Source of the DNA: an uncultured Eubacteriales bacterium
GTDB taxonomy: Bacteria > Bacillota > Clostridia > Oscillospirales > Oscillospiraceae
Assembly: GCA_900316745.1 (NCBI GenBank)
Contig: ONEB01000006.1
Span: 1-64,000, forward strand
Length of the DNA stretch: 64,000 bases
Direction: 5' to 3'
Positions within the stretch are counted from its first letter, which is position 1. Each line of letters begins with the position of its first letter. The position numbers and the translations under genes are program-made. Of this stretch, positions 40,603 to 48,380 are shown piece after piece. A model generated the notes under the pieces. That model was not told where the DNA came from, made no database searches, and saw nothing but the letters and a program-made list of their open reading frames with translations.

Positions 40603-41376
40603 ATGGAAGAAACCAAGACCAAAGCCAAAATCATTGCCGTAGCGGGCAAGGGCGGCGTCGGCAAGACGAGTCTCTGCTCCGCCATCGTCCGCCAGCTCGT
40701 GGACGCGCACCCCGGCAAGCGCATCCTTGCCATCGACGCCGACCCTGCCATCGGTCTTTCGACCGCGCTGGGCGTCAACGTCACGCACACGCTCGACGAT
40801 ATCCGCAACGAGGTCATCGAGGTCTCCGAGCGCGGTGAATACCGCCAGGCGATCGAGATCCTCAACGAGGCACGCTTCCGCATCTTCGACACGATGGTCG
40901 AGTGCGAGGGCTTCGCCTTCCTCGCCATCGGCCGCCCCGAGGCTGCGGGCTGCTACTGCTCCGTCAACAGCTATCTGAAAGAGGTCATCAGCATGCTCGC
41001 GGGCGACTTTGACTATGTCGTCATCGACTGCGAGGCCGGCATCGAGCAGATCAGCCGCCGCGTGCTCGACGAGGTGACGCACCTGCTGCTCATCACCGAC
41101 CAGAGCGCCAAGGGCGTGAACGTCTGCCGCGAGATCAAGCAGGTCGCGGATGAGCTCATCAAGTACGAGCGCATCGGCATCATCTGCAACCGCGTGGTCG
41201 ATCCCAGCATGAACGAGCTGATCAAGCTCGAGGGCGTTGAAAACCTCGCCTTCATCCCCACTGACCCCGCCCACGCCGCCAACGACATCCAGGGCAAGAG
41301 CGTGTTCGAGCTGCCCGCCGACTCCAACATCATGGTCGGCGTTCACGAGGCGCTCGAAAAAATCGAAATGGTCTGA
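40603..41376 (+). CDS. CooC-type P-loop ATPase (nickel-site maturation-like)
   Basis: This 257-aa MinD/ParA-fold ATPase has the deviant Walker A GKGGVGKT at residues 15-22, ADPAIGLSTALG after it, and the C-x-C pair of GCYC at 117-119. In CooC the paired cysteines bind nickel at the dimer interface and the protein matures carbon monoxide dehydrogenase. No CODH catalytic gene is in this window; the partner immediately downstream is the ACS-like protein. GGGAGGG lies six bases upstream of the ATG. A different metal target is possible. Confidence 0.82.
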   Translation: MEETKTKAKIIAVAGKGGVGKTSLCSAIVRQLVDAHPGKRILAIDADPAIGLSTALGVNVTHTLDDIRNEVIEVSERGEYRQAIEILNEARFRIFDTMVECEGFAFLAIGRPEAAGCYCSVNSYLKEVISMLAGDFDYVVIDCEAGIEQISRRVLDEVTHLLLITDQSAKGVNVCREIKQVADELIKYERIGIICNRVVDPSMNELIKLEGVENLAFIPTDPAHAANDIQGKSVFELPADSNIMVGVHEALEKIEMV

Positions 41377-41411
41377 TACCGGACCGCATATCATTTCAGG
41401 AGGATTCAAAA

Positions 41412-42152
41412 ATGGAACTTTACAATACTTATATTCAGAACACCATCGACCAGCTCGGCGCGCCGAGCCATAAGTGGGCCTATTCCGCGCGTGACGCCTG
41501 GAAGGACAACGGCTCCAGCGAGCTCGTGCTCCTGCGCGACGCGGCTTATGAGCTGGGCGGCGGCGCGAAGGACGCCGTGAACTTCACCGCCATCACCACC
41601 TCCGCCGAGCTCATCCCCGCAGACGAGGTCATGCTCTATGGTCCCGATCTGAACCAGATCAAGTCCGACGTTCCCTTTGCCCGCATCACCCTGCTGGGCG
41701 TCAAGGAGATCCCCGAGAACGAGCAGGAGGCGTTCAACGCCATCCAGAGCATCGAGTTCGTGAAGTACCATGTCTTCCCCGACGGCTACATGATGCGCGT
41801 CTCCCCCGAGAGCAGCCGCGAGCAGGTCCGCGTCAGCAAGAAGGCCATCAAAAAGGGCATCAGCTTCCGCAGCGTCGGCTGTGACTACATCGCCCAGTAC
41901 AAGAAAAACCCCAACATCACGAACGTCCGCGTGATCTTCGTCACCGATCCCTCCGTGGACTACAAGAAGCTCCTCGAGACCGCCAACAAGGTCAACGATG
42001 TCACCAAGACCATGAACAAGATCCTCGAGGGTCTGCCGGAGGATCTCGACTGCGCATCCTGCAGCTTCAAGCCTGTGTGCGACGAGGTCGAGGGTCTGAA
42101 AGAGATGCACTTCGGCAAGGGCGGCATGAAGAAGCCCAACCACGCAAAATAA
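41412..42152 (+). CDS. Short acetyl-CoA synthase beta (AcsB/CdhC)-like protein
   Basis: This 246-aa protein resembles part of the acetyl-CoA synthase subunit. The stretch MMRVSPESSREQVRVSKKA followed by KKGISFRSVGCDYI (127-160) and a VTD-ending strand near 178 match the order of the ACS domain that lies before the A-cluster domain. The full-length enzyme is about 700 residues, and the A-cluster domain is absent here. A C-terminal Cys group (C214, C217, C223: CASCSFKPVC) could hold a metal or iron-sulfur cluster. Resemblance was judged by eye, so the assignment is tentative. It lies 35 bp behind the CooC-like gene with AGGAGG before its ATG. Confidence 0.55.
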   Translation: MELYNTYIQNTIDQLGAPSHKWAYSARDAWKDNGSSELVLLRDAAYELGGGAKDAVNFTAITTSAELIPADEVMLYGPDLNQIKSDVPFARITLLGVKEIPENEQEAFNAIQSIEFVKYHVFPDGYMMRVSPESSREQVRVSKKAIKKGISFRSVGCDYIAQYKKNPNITNVRVIFVTDPSVDYKKLLETANKVNDVTKTMNKILEGLPEDLDCASCSFKPVCDEVEGLKEMHFGKGGMKKPNHAK

Positions 42153-42174
42153 GCGCGTTTGCGCCAAGCTTAGA

Positions 42175-42198
42175 TCCCCGCAGCCTTGGCTGCGGGGA
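42175..42198 (+). terminator. Hairpin after the ACS-like gene
   Basis: TCCCCGCAGCC (42175-42185) pairs perfectly with 42188-42198 on a two-base loop. A weak T-rich tail (ACATTTCTT) follows, so it may be an intrinsic terminator of modest strength. Confidence 0.65.
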
Positions 42199-42227
42199 CA
42201 TTTCTTAAAGGAAAGGAGGCAAGACCG

Positions 42228-43838
42228 ATGAAAGCGCGCGAAACGTCCGGCCGCCGGTGGGACTGGTTTGAGGACGACGAGGAGATCCGTCTGCTGCAAA
42301 ACGGCAAGCGCGGCATCCTCGCGGTCGTGTTCGGCCGCTTTACGATCATCGCGCTGCTGGTGCTGCTGGAGTTTGCAATCATCATTCTCGCGGCGCATCG
42401 GCTGGGCGAGTACAGCTCGGCGTTTTATCTGTTGTCCCGCCTCCTCTCCGTGGGCGTGATTATTTATCTCATCAACACCTCCGGCAACCCCACGCAGAAG
42501 ATCACCTGGATCGTTCTGATCTTTGCCGTGCCCGCGCTGGGGCTGACGCTGTATCTCATGGTGCGGCTGGATTTCGGGCACCGCGCCATCAAAAGCCGTC
42601 TGCAGGCCGTCATCGCCGAGACGGCGCCGCTCTGCCCGCAGAACACGGCGCTCATGGAAAAGCTCCGCACGGACGCGCCCGGCCTGCGCGGTCTTGCCGG
42701 CTATGCCTTCCGCACCGCGAGCGGCAATGTGTATGAAAACAACGCCGTGCGCTATCTCCCCTCCGGCGAGGCGAAGTTCGAGGCGCTGCTCCATGCGCTC
42801 GAAAAAGCCGAGCGGTTCATCTTCCTGGAATACTTCATCATCGACGAGGGCGAGATGTGGGGCCGCGTGCTGAAGGTGCTGGAGGAAAAGGTGCGCGCCG
42901 GCGTCGAGGTGCGCGTGATGTATGACGGGATGTGCGCGTTTTCGCGCCTGCCCTATCGCTACCCCAGAGAGCTCGCGGAGCTCGGCATCCGGTGCAAGAT
43001 GTTTGCGCCGCTGCGCCCGCTGGCCTCCACCTACTACAACAACCGCGACCACCGCAAGATCGTCGTCATCGACGGGCGCGTGGGCTTCACCGGCGGCGTG
43101 AATCTCGCGGATGAGTATATCAACAAAGGCAGCCACTTCGGACACTGGAAGGACGCCGCGCTCATGGTCGAGGGCGAGGCCGTGCGCTATTTCACGATGC
43201 TGTTTTTGCAGATGTGGGCGATCGACGAGCGCGAGCCGGAGGACTTCCGGCATTATCTGGACGCCAGCGTCCCCTGCGCTGCGCCGGAGCCGGGCTATGT
43301 GCTGCCCTATGCCGACAGCCCGCTGGACGACGAGCGCGTGGGCGAGACGTTCTATCTGAGCATCCTCGACCGCGCCGACCGGTATGTCCATATCATGACG
43401 CCGTATCTCATCCTCGATGACGAGATGATCTCCGCCCTCTCCAACGCGGCAAAGCGCGGCGTGGACGTGCAGATCATTCTGCCGCATATCCCGGACAAGC
43501 GCTATGCTTTCGCTCTCGCCAAGGGGCACTACCGCACGCTGCTGGAGGCGGGCGTGCGCATCTATGAGTATACGCCGGGATTCGTGCACGCCAAGGTGTT
43601 CGTCAGCGACGATCTCAAAGCCGTCGTCGGCACGATCAATCTCGACTACCGCAGCCTCTATCTCCACTTTGAAAACGCGGTCTATCTGCACGGCGTCCCT
43701 GCCGTCGCGGACGCGGAGGCGGATTTTGCCGCCACGCGCGCCCTCTGCCAGGAGATCACGCACGATGACTGGAAGACCAATCCCCTCGTCACGCGCATCA
43801 GCGCCATGCTCTTAAAACTGTTTGCTCCCTTGATGTGA
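42228..43838 (+). CDS. cls: Cardiolipin synthase
   Basis: This 536-aa membrane enzyme joins phosphatidylglycerols into cardiolipin. Two transmembrane helices lie in residues 28-105, followed by two phospholipase-D domains with HKD-type motifs: DHRKIVVIDGRVGFTGG near 275 and VHAKVFVSDDLKAVVGTIN near 450. AAGGAGG lies before the ATG at 42228, which I prefer to an in-frame ATG 14 codons earlier inside the hairpin. It is followed by a strong terminator. Confidence 0.93.
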   Translation: MKARETSGRRWDWFEDDEEIRLLQNGKRGILAVVFGRFTIIALLVLLEFAIIILAAHRLGEYSSAFYLLSRLLSVGVIIYLINTSGNPTQKITWIVLIFAVPALGLTLYLMVRLDFGHRAIKSRLQAVIAETAPLCPQNTALMEKLRTDAPGLRGLAGYAFRTASGNVYENNAVRYLPSGEAKFEALLHALEKAERFIFLEYFIIDEGEMWGRVLKVLEEKVRAGVEVRVMYDGMCAFSRLPYRYPRELAELGIRCKMFAPLRPLASTYYNNRDHRKIVVIDGRVGFTGGVNLADEYINKGSHFGHWKDAALMVEGEAVRYFTMLFLQMWAIDEREPEDFRHYLDASVPCAAPEPGYVLPYADSPLDDERVGETFYLSILDRADRYVHIMTPYLILDDEMISALSNAAKRGVDVQIILPHIPDKRYAFALAKGHYRTLLEAGVRIYEYTPGFVHAKVFVSDDLKAVVGTINLDYRSLYLHFENAVYLHGVPAVADAEADFAATRALCQEITHDDWKTNPLVTRISAMLLKLFAPLM

Positions 43839-43842
43839 GCAC

Positions 43843-43878
43843 AAAAAACCTGCAAGGAACAAGCCTTGCAGGTTTTTT
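43843..43878. terminator. Bidirectional terminator between cls and rubredoxin
   Basis: A perfect 15-bp stem with A- and T-run ends (43843-43857 with 43864-43878) lies between convergent genes. Confidence 0.93.
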
Positions 43879-43889
43879 ATTGTGTTTGC

Positions 43890-44021
43890 TTACTCAGCCT
43901 CGAACATGTCCTTGCCGACGCCGCAGAGCTCGCAGACGAAATCTTCCGGCAGGTCTTCCCACTTGACGCCTTTTTCCTCTTCGTCATAGACCCAGCCGCA
44001 AACGGTGCATACATACTTCAT
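43890..44021 (-). CDS. Rubredoxin
   Basis: This 43-aa protein starts [19 protein letters not shown] and has both Fe-binding pairs: CTVC with a following GWVYD, and [12 protein letters not shown] near the end. It would carry single electrons to rubrerythrin-like peroxidases or oxygen reductases in the cytoplasm. It is slightly shorter than the usual 52-54 residues because the middle loop is compressed. AAGGAG lies nine bases before the ATG. It is downstream of the rubrerythrin gene on the same strand, which suggests that they work together against peroxide and oxygen. Confidence 0.9.
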   Translation of the reverse strand: MKYVCTVCGWVYDEEEKGVKWEDLPEDFVCELCGVGKDMFEAE

Positions 44022-44175
44022 GGTGTTGGTCTCCTTTCAGATAATCTCAGCCGAAGTAACGCTCCAGCTCGGCCTCACAAGCTCCATATCCCTCGCTTCG
44101 GCGCAGGCGCCAAAGCTCGCTCATTTCGCTGCTCGGCCTCTTCCTCCGCAAACAGAGCTGTTTGCGTCGGACGGC
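44022..44175 (-). other. Spacer with palindrome and possible dispersed repeat
   Basis: The 154-bp gap between rubrerythrin and rubredoxin contains a perfect 18-bp palindrome (GCAAACAG AG CTGTTTGC, 44148-44165) eleven bases after the rubrerythrin stop and two copies of GAGGCCGAGC on the minus strand. The last minus-strand codons before 44050 would read ELERYFG and a stop, close to the ELERYFK-type end of rubrerythrin (LLERYFK), which hints at the remains of a second copy. No intact gene was found. Confidence 0.45.
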
Positions 44176-44742
44176 TTACTTGAAATATCTTTCAAGCAGG
44201 CCCTTGAAGGCCTTGCCGTGTCTCGCCTCGTCGCGCGCCATCTCGTGGATGGTGTCGTGCAGGGCGTCGAGGTTGTACTTCTTGCAGAGCTTGGCCAGAT
44301 CGGTCTTGCCCTGGGTGGCGCCGTTCTCGGCGTCAACGCGCATCTGCAGATTCTTCTTGGTGCTGTCGGTGATGACCTCGCCCAGCAGCTCGGCGAACTT
44401 CGCGGCGTGCTCAGCCTCTTCCAGAGCGGCCTTCTCCCAGTAGAGCGCGATCTCGGGATAGCCCTCGCGCGCGGCGACACGGCCCATGGCCAGATACATG
44501 CCGACCTCGGAGCACTCGCCCTCAAAGTTGGAGCGCAGACCGGAGATGATCTCTTCCTGAACCTCAGCCGGAACGTCCGCGCCGAAGACCTTGCCGACGC
44601 CGACGACGTGCTCGGCGGCCCAGCTCATCTCGCCGGACTGCTCCACGAACTTGGAGGCGGGAACCTTACATACCGGGCAGAACTCGGGGGGCGTGTCGCC
44701 CTCATGAACGTAACCGCAAACGCTGCAAATCCACTTTTTCAT
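44176..44742 (-). CDS. Rubrerythrin (rubredoxin domain first, reverse type)
   Basis: This 188-aa protein begins with a short rubredoxin-like domain ([11 protein letters not shown] at 5-15, [12 protein letters not shown] at 21-32), followed by a four-helix diiron domain with [21 protein letters not shown] and the last ligand motif [13 protein letters not shown]. The N-terminal position of the rubredoxin domain marks reverse rubrerythrins, which act as NADH-linked peroxidases in anaerobes. GGAGG lies nine bases before the ATG at 44742; a longer frame lacks support. Confidence 0.9.
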   Translation of the reverse strand: MKKWICSVCGYVHEGDTPPEFCPVCKVPASKFVEQSGEMSWAAEHVVGVGKVFGADVPAEVQEEIISGLRSNFEGECSEVGMYLAMGRVAAREGYPEIALYWEKAALEEAEHAAKFAELLGEVITDSTKKNLQMRVDAENGATQGKTDLAKLCKKYNLDALHDTIHEMARDEARHGKAFKGLLERYFK

Positions 44743-44831
44743 GTGTGTGAACCTCCTGTTATATAGTCTTTTTTGAAACACTTGTGTGTGTTTGAGTTTA
44801 CCATAGCCGAGTGGTTTTTGTAAAGAGCTTT

Positions 44832-45563
44832 TTAGCGCATGGACAGCGCCAGGGCGTTATAGAACATGTGGAAAAAGATCGGCGTCCAGATCGAGCCCGT
44901 GCGGTCATAGCAGAACGCGAGCACGAACCCGATCGGCAGATACGCAAAGGCGCTCAAAAGCGGCTGGAACGACTGCGCGACCACGGCATACTGCCAGACG
45001 TGGCAGAGCGCGAAGAGCACCATCGAGAGCGCGTACGCCCAGAAGCGGTGCTTTCCGCGCAGGGAGCCGAAGATCATGCCGCGAAACAGCGCCTCCTCCA
45101 CGATCGGCGCCATGATCACGGCGGCGGCGACCATGCGGCGCATGTCGACCTTCAGAAGCTCGTTTACGGCCTCGTCGTTCGGCGAGGTCGGAAGCCCGCC
45201 GAACAGCTGCGTGATGAGCAGCAGCGCGTAGTTGCACGCCAGCAGAATGAAGTAGCCGATCGCCATCGTGAGCAGGACGTTGCGGAGGCTGTGCGTGAAC
45301 ACGTGGTAGTTTTCGCGGAAAAAGCGAAACTGCGCCGCGAGCAGGAACACCAGCCCGATCATATAGTACCAGACGTTCACCATCGCGCCGTCCGGGACGT
45401 TTCCGCGCGTCAGCCAGTAGAGGATCGCCGGCAGAAGCAGCGGCAGCACCACGATGTGGACCGGCAGATAGATCCAGCCCGCGATCTTTTCGCCCGTCGT
45501 CATGAGATTGCGGAATTCTCTGCGCGGCTTCGGCGCGGGGACCTGGTTGTTTTGTTGATCCAT
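44832..45563 (-). CDS. CPBP-family intramembrane glutamic endopeptidase
   Basis: This 243-aa membrane protein (about six helices) has the CPBP motifs in order: [11 protein letters not shown] (about 165-175) with catalytic Glu, FALCHVWQY and a last FFHMFYNA helix. Family members cut substrates inside the membrane or protect against bacteriocins. The N-terminus is soluble and Pro/Gln-rich. AAGGAG lies seven bases before the ATG. It starts 11 bases after the mutS stop and may be co-transcribed with it. Confidence 0.9.
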   Translation of the reverse strand: MDQQNNQVPAPKPRREFRNLMTTGEKIAGWIYLPVHIVVLPLLLPAILYWLTRGNVPDGAMVNVWYYMIGLVFLLAAQFRFFRENYHVFTHSLRNVLLTMAIGYFILLACNYALLLITQLFGGLPTSPNDEAVNELLKVDMRRMVAAAVIMAPIVEEALFRGMIFGSLRGKHRFWAYALSMVLFALCHVWQYAVVAQSFQPLLSAFAYLPIGFVLAFCYDRTGSIWTPIFFHMFYNALALSMR

Positions 45564-45574
45564 GGACAGTCTCC

Positions 45575-48175
45575 TTATGCGTTGGCGATTTTTTGCAGCT
45601 CGGCGAGCAGGTTCATCGCCTCGATGGGCGTGATCGTGTTGAGATCCAGATTGCGCAGGCGCTCGGCGACCTTGTCCGCGCCGACGTCTACGAGCGAGAT
45701 CTGGTCGTCCTCCGGCAGAAGCACATCGGCCTCCGGCGCGGGAGCGGCGGCCTCGAGCTTGCGCAGATATTTCTTCGCGCAGCGGATCACCGTGTCGGGC
45801 AGACCCGCGAGCTTTGCGACCTCGATGCCGTAGCTGTCGTCGGCCGCGCCGCGCACGATCTTGCGCAAAAACAGCAGATCCCCGCCCTGCTTTTTCGCGG
45901 TGATGTTATAGTTGCGCACGCCCTCGAGCTCCTGCTCGAGCGCGGTCAGCTCGTGGTAGTGCGTGGCGAACATGGTCTTCGCGCCGAGCTTTTTGAAATC
46001 CGCGCAGTATTCCAGCACCGCGCGGGCGATGGCCATGCCGTCATAAGTGGAGGTGCCGCGCCCGATCTCGTCGAGGATCAGGAGACTCTGGTTTGTCGCC
46101 TGCTGCAAAATGGCGGCGGTCTCCTGCATCTCGACCATGAACGTGCTCTGTCCGGCGGCGAGATCGTCCGAGGCGCCGATGCGGGTAAAGACCCTGTCCA
46201 CCACGCCGATCACCGCGCTCTGCGCCGGGACGAAGGAGCCCATCTGCGCCATGAGCACGATCAGCGCCGTCTGGCGCATGTAGGTGCTTTTGCCGGCCAT
46301 GTTCGGACCCGTGATGATGGCGACGCGGTCGGTCGTGGCGTTCAGGAACGTGTCGTTCGGCACGAAGAGCTCGTCGCGCCGTGCCTGCTCCACGACGGGG
46401 TGGCGCCCCTCGCGGATGTCGAGCGCGCGGCTGAGGTCCACCTCGGGGCAGACATACTGGTTGCGCGCGGCGACCTCGGCGAGAGCGCAGAACACGTCCA
46501 GCTCCGCCACGGCGTCGGCGGCGGCCTGCACGCGCTCGACCTCCTGCGCCACGAGAGAACGCACCTCGACAAAGAAATCATACTCAAGCTGGTTGATCTG
46601 CTCACGCGCGTTCGTGAGCGTGCTCTCCAGCTCCTTGAGCTCGGGGGTAAAATACCGCTCGCTCGAAACAAGCGTCTGCTTGCGGATGTAGGAGTCCGGC
46701 AGCTCCGCCTTCGCGCTGTTCGGCACGTCGAGATAATAGCCGAACACGCGGTTGTAGCCGACCTTGAGCTTCTTGATGCCGGTCTTTTCGCGCTCGCGCT
46801 GCTCGAGCTCCGCGATCATCTGCGCGCCGTTGTCGCGCACCTTGCGCAGGTGATCCACCTGCTCGCTGTATCCCTCGCGGAGGATGCCGCCCTCGCGCAG
46901 GGAGATCGGCGGCTCGTCGCAGATCGCGCGCTGGATGCGGCCCGTCACGTCGTCCAGAGGATCGATCCCGGCAATCGCGCGCAGGGCTGCGCACTGGACG
47001 TTCTGAAGCTTTGCCTTCAGCTCCGGGAGCTTCGCCGTGCAGGCGCCGAGCGCTGCGAGATCGCGCGCGTTGGCAGAGCCGTACACCGCGCGGCCGATCA
47101 GGCGCTGGATATCGCCGATCTCGCGCAGGGAGAGCATGAGCTCGGAGCGCAGGACGCTGTCGGAGACGAGCTCGCGCACCGCGCTCTGGCGCTTTTTGAT
47201 CTGCACGGGACTCAGAAGTGGGCGCTCCACCCAAGCGCGCAGGAGCCTGCCGCCCATGGGGGTCTTCGTCTTGTCGAGCACCCAGAGGAGACTGCCGCGC
47301 TTTTCGCCGCTGCGCAGAGACTCCGTGAGCTCCAGATTGCGGCGCGTCGTGTCGTCGAGCTCCATGTAGCGCTGGTCGCCGTAGAGTTCCGGACGGCGCA
47401 GATAGCCGAGCTCGCAGCGCTGCGTCTCGGAGATGTACTGCAGCAGCGCGCCCGCGGCGCACACAGCGCCGGGGTGGTCGCCGAATTCGAGCGCGTCCAC
47501 GTCCTCGGCGCCGAACTGGCTGCACAGCCGCACCGCCGCGCCCATGTAGTCAAAGCGCTCGTCGCCGGTCTCGGTCAGCGCGCCGAGCCGCTCGCGCAGA
47601 AAGGCGGCGATCTCGGGGCTTTCGAGCGCACCGGCGTTCACGATGGCCTCACGCGGGGAGAAGCGGCTGAGCTCGTTTAAGATGTGCTCCACGCTGTTTT
47701 CGCGGAAGTCCGCGGCATAGAATTCGCCCGTCGAAATGTCGCAGAACGCGACCGCGCCCGAGGGCGGCGTGAGCGTCACGGCGGCGAGGTAGTTCGGCCT
47801 GCCCTCTTCAAGCATCGAGGCGTCCGTCACCGTGCCGGGCGTGATCACGCGGATCACATCGCGTTTCACCAGCCCCTTTGCCAGCGCGGGATCCTCCATC
47901 TGCTCGCAGATGGCGACCTTGTAGCCCTTCTGGATCAGGCGCGCGATGTAGGTCTCCGCCGCGTGGAACGGCACGCCGCACATCGGCGTGCGCTCCTCGG
48001 GGTTTTCCACGTTGCGGTCTCGCGTTGTGAGCGTGAGTTCCAGCTCTCTTGAGGCGAGAATGGCGTCGTCGTCAAACATCTCGTAAAAGTCGCCCAGCCG
48101 GAAGAACAGCAGGCAGTCGGGATGCTGCGCCTTGATGGCGTTGTATTGCTTTTTCATGGGAGTCAGCTCTGCCAT
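45575..48175 (-). CDS. mutS: DNA mismatch repair protein MutS
   Basis: MutS recognizes mismatches and short loops and recruits MutL. The 866-aa protein has the mismatch-reading domain near its N-terminus with FFRLGDFYEMFDDDA (the F-x-E motif), the lever and clamp domains, and a C-terminal ABC ATPase with Walker A GPNMAGKSTYMRQ near 615. The extreme C-terminus has the usual helical tail. GGAGGAG lies upstream of the ATG. Confidence 0.96.
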   Translation of the reverse strand: MAELTPMKKQYNAIKAQHPDCLLFFRLGDFYEMFDDDAILASRELELTLTTRDRNVENPEERTPMCGVPFHAAETYIARLIQKGYKVAICEQMEDPALAKGLVKRDVIRVITPGTVTDASMLEEGRPNYLAAVTLTPPSGAVAFCDISTGEFYAADFRENSVEHILNELSRFSPREAIVNAGALESPEIAAFLRERLGALTETGDERFDYMGAAVRLCSQFGAEDVDALEFGDHPGAVCAAGALLQYISETQRCELGYLRRPELYGDQRYMELDDTTRRNLELTESLRSGEKRGSLLWVLDKTKTPMGGRLLRAWVERPLLSPVQIKKRQSAVRELVSDSVLRSELMLSLREIGDIQRLIGRAVYGSANARDLAALGACTAKLPELKAKLQNVQCAALRAIAGIDPLDDVTGRIQRAICDEPPISLREGGILREGYSEQVDHLRKVRDNGAQMIAELEQREREKTGIKKLKVGYNRVFGYYLDVPNSAKAELPDSYIRKQTLVSSERYFTPELKELESTLTNAREQINQLEYDFFVEVRSLVAQEVERVQAAADAVAELDVFCALAEVAARNQYVCPEVDLSRALDIREGRHPVVEQARRDELFVPNDTFLNATTDRVAIITGPNMAGKSTYMRQTALIVLMAQMGSFVPAQSAVIGVVDRVFTRIGASDDLAAGQSTFMVEMQETAAILQQATNQSLLILDEIGRGTSTYDGMAIARAVLEYCADFKKLGAKTMFATHYHELTALEQELEGVRNYNITAKKQGGDLLFLRKIVRGAADDSYGIEVAKLAGLPDTVIRCAKKYLRKLEAAAPAPEADVLLPEDDQISLVDVGADKVAERLRNLDLNTITPIEAMNLLAELQKIANA

Positions 48176-48177
48176 GA

Positions 48178-48380
48178 TTATTCTCCTCCGGAGCCGCCGA
48201 AAAACGACGTTTTTCGGCGGTAAAGATTGCGCTCCATAAAATGCGCTTGGACGAAAGTGCTACTTTCGCGAAAAGCGCATTTTATTCTGCGAGCGGTATT
48301 TTTACCACCCGGCGAAGCCGCGCGGCAAAAATGATTCGAATTGATTTGCGGCTTGCGAGCCGCAAACTCTGCGAGGCAAT
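48178..48380. repeat. Hairpin-rich spacer between miaB and mutS
   Basis: The 203-bp gap has at least three strong inverted repeats: CCGCCGAAAAACG with its complement across two bases (48195-48222), a nested structure with outer arms ATAAAATGCGCTT and inner arms CGAAAGT (48237-48291), and TTTGCGGCT with its complement across four bases (48342-48363) followed by CTCTGCGAGGC. No open frame was found. It resembles a cluster of dispersed palindromic elements and may also end the miaB message. Confidence 0.6.
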
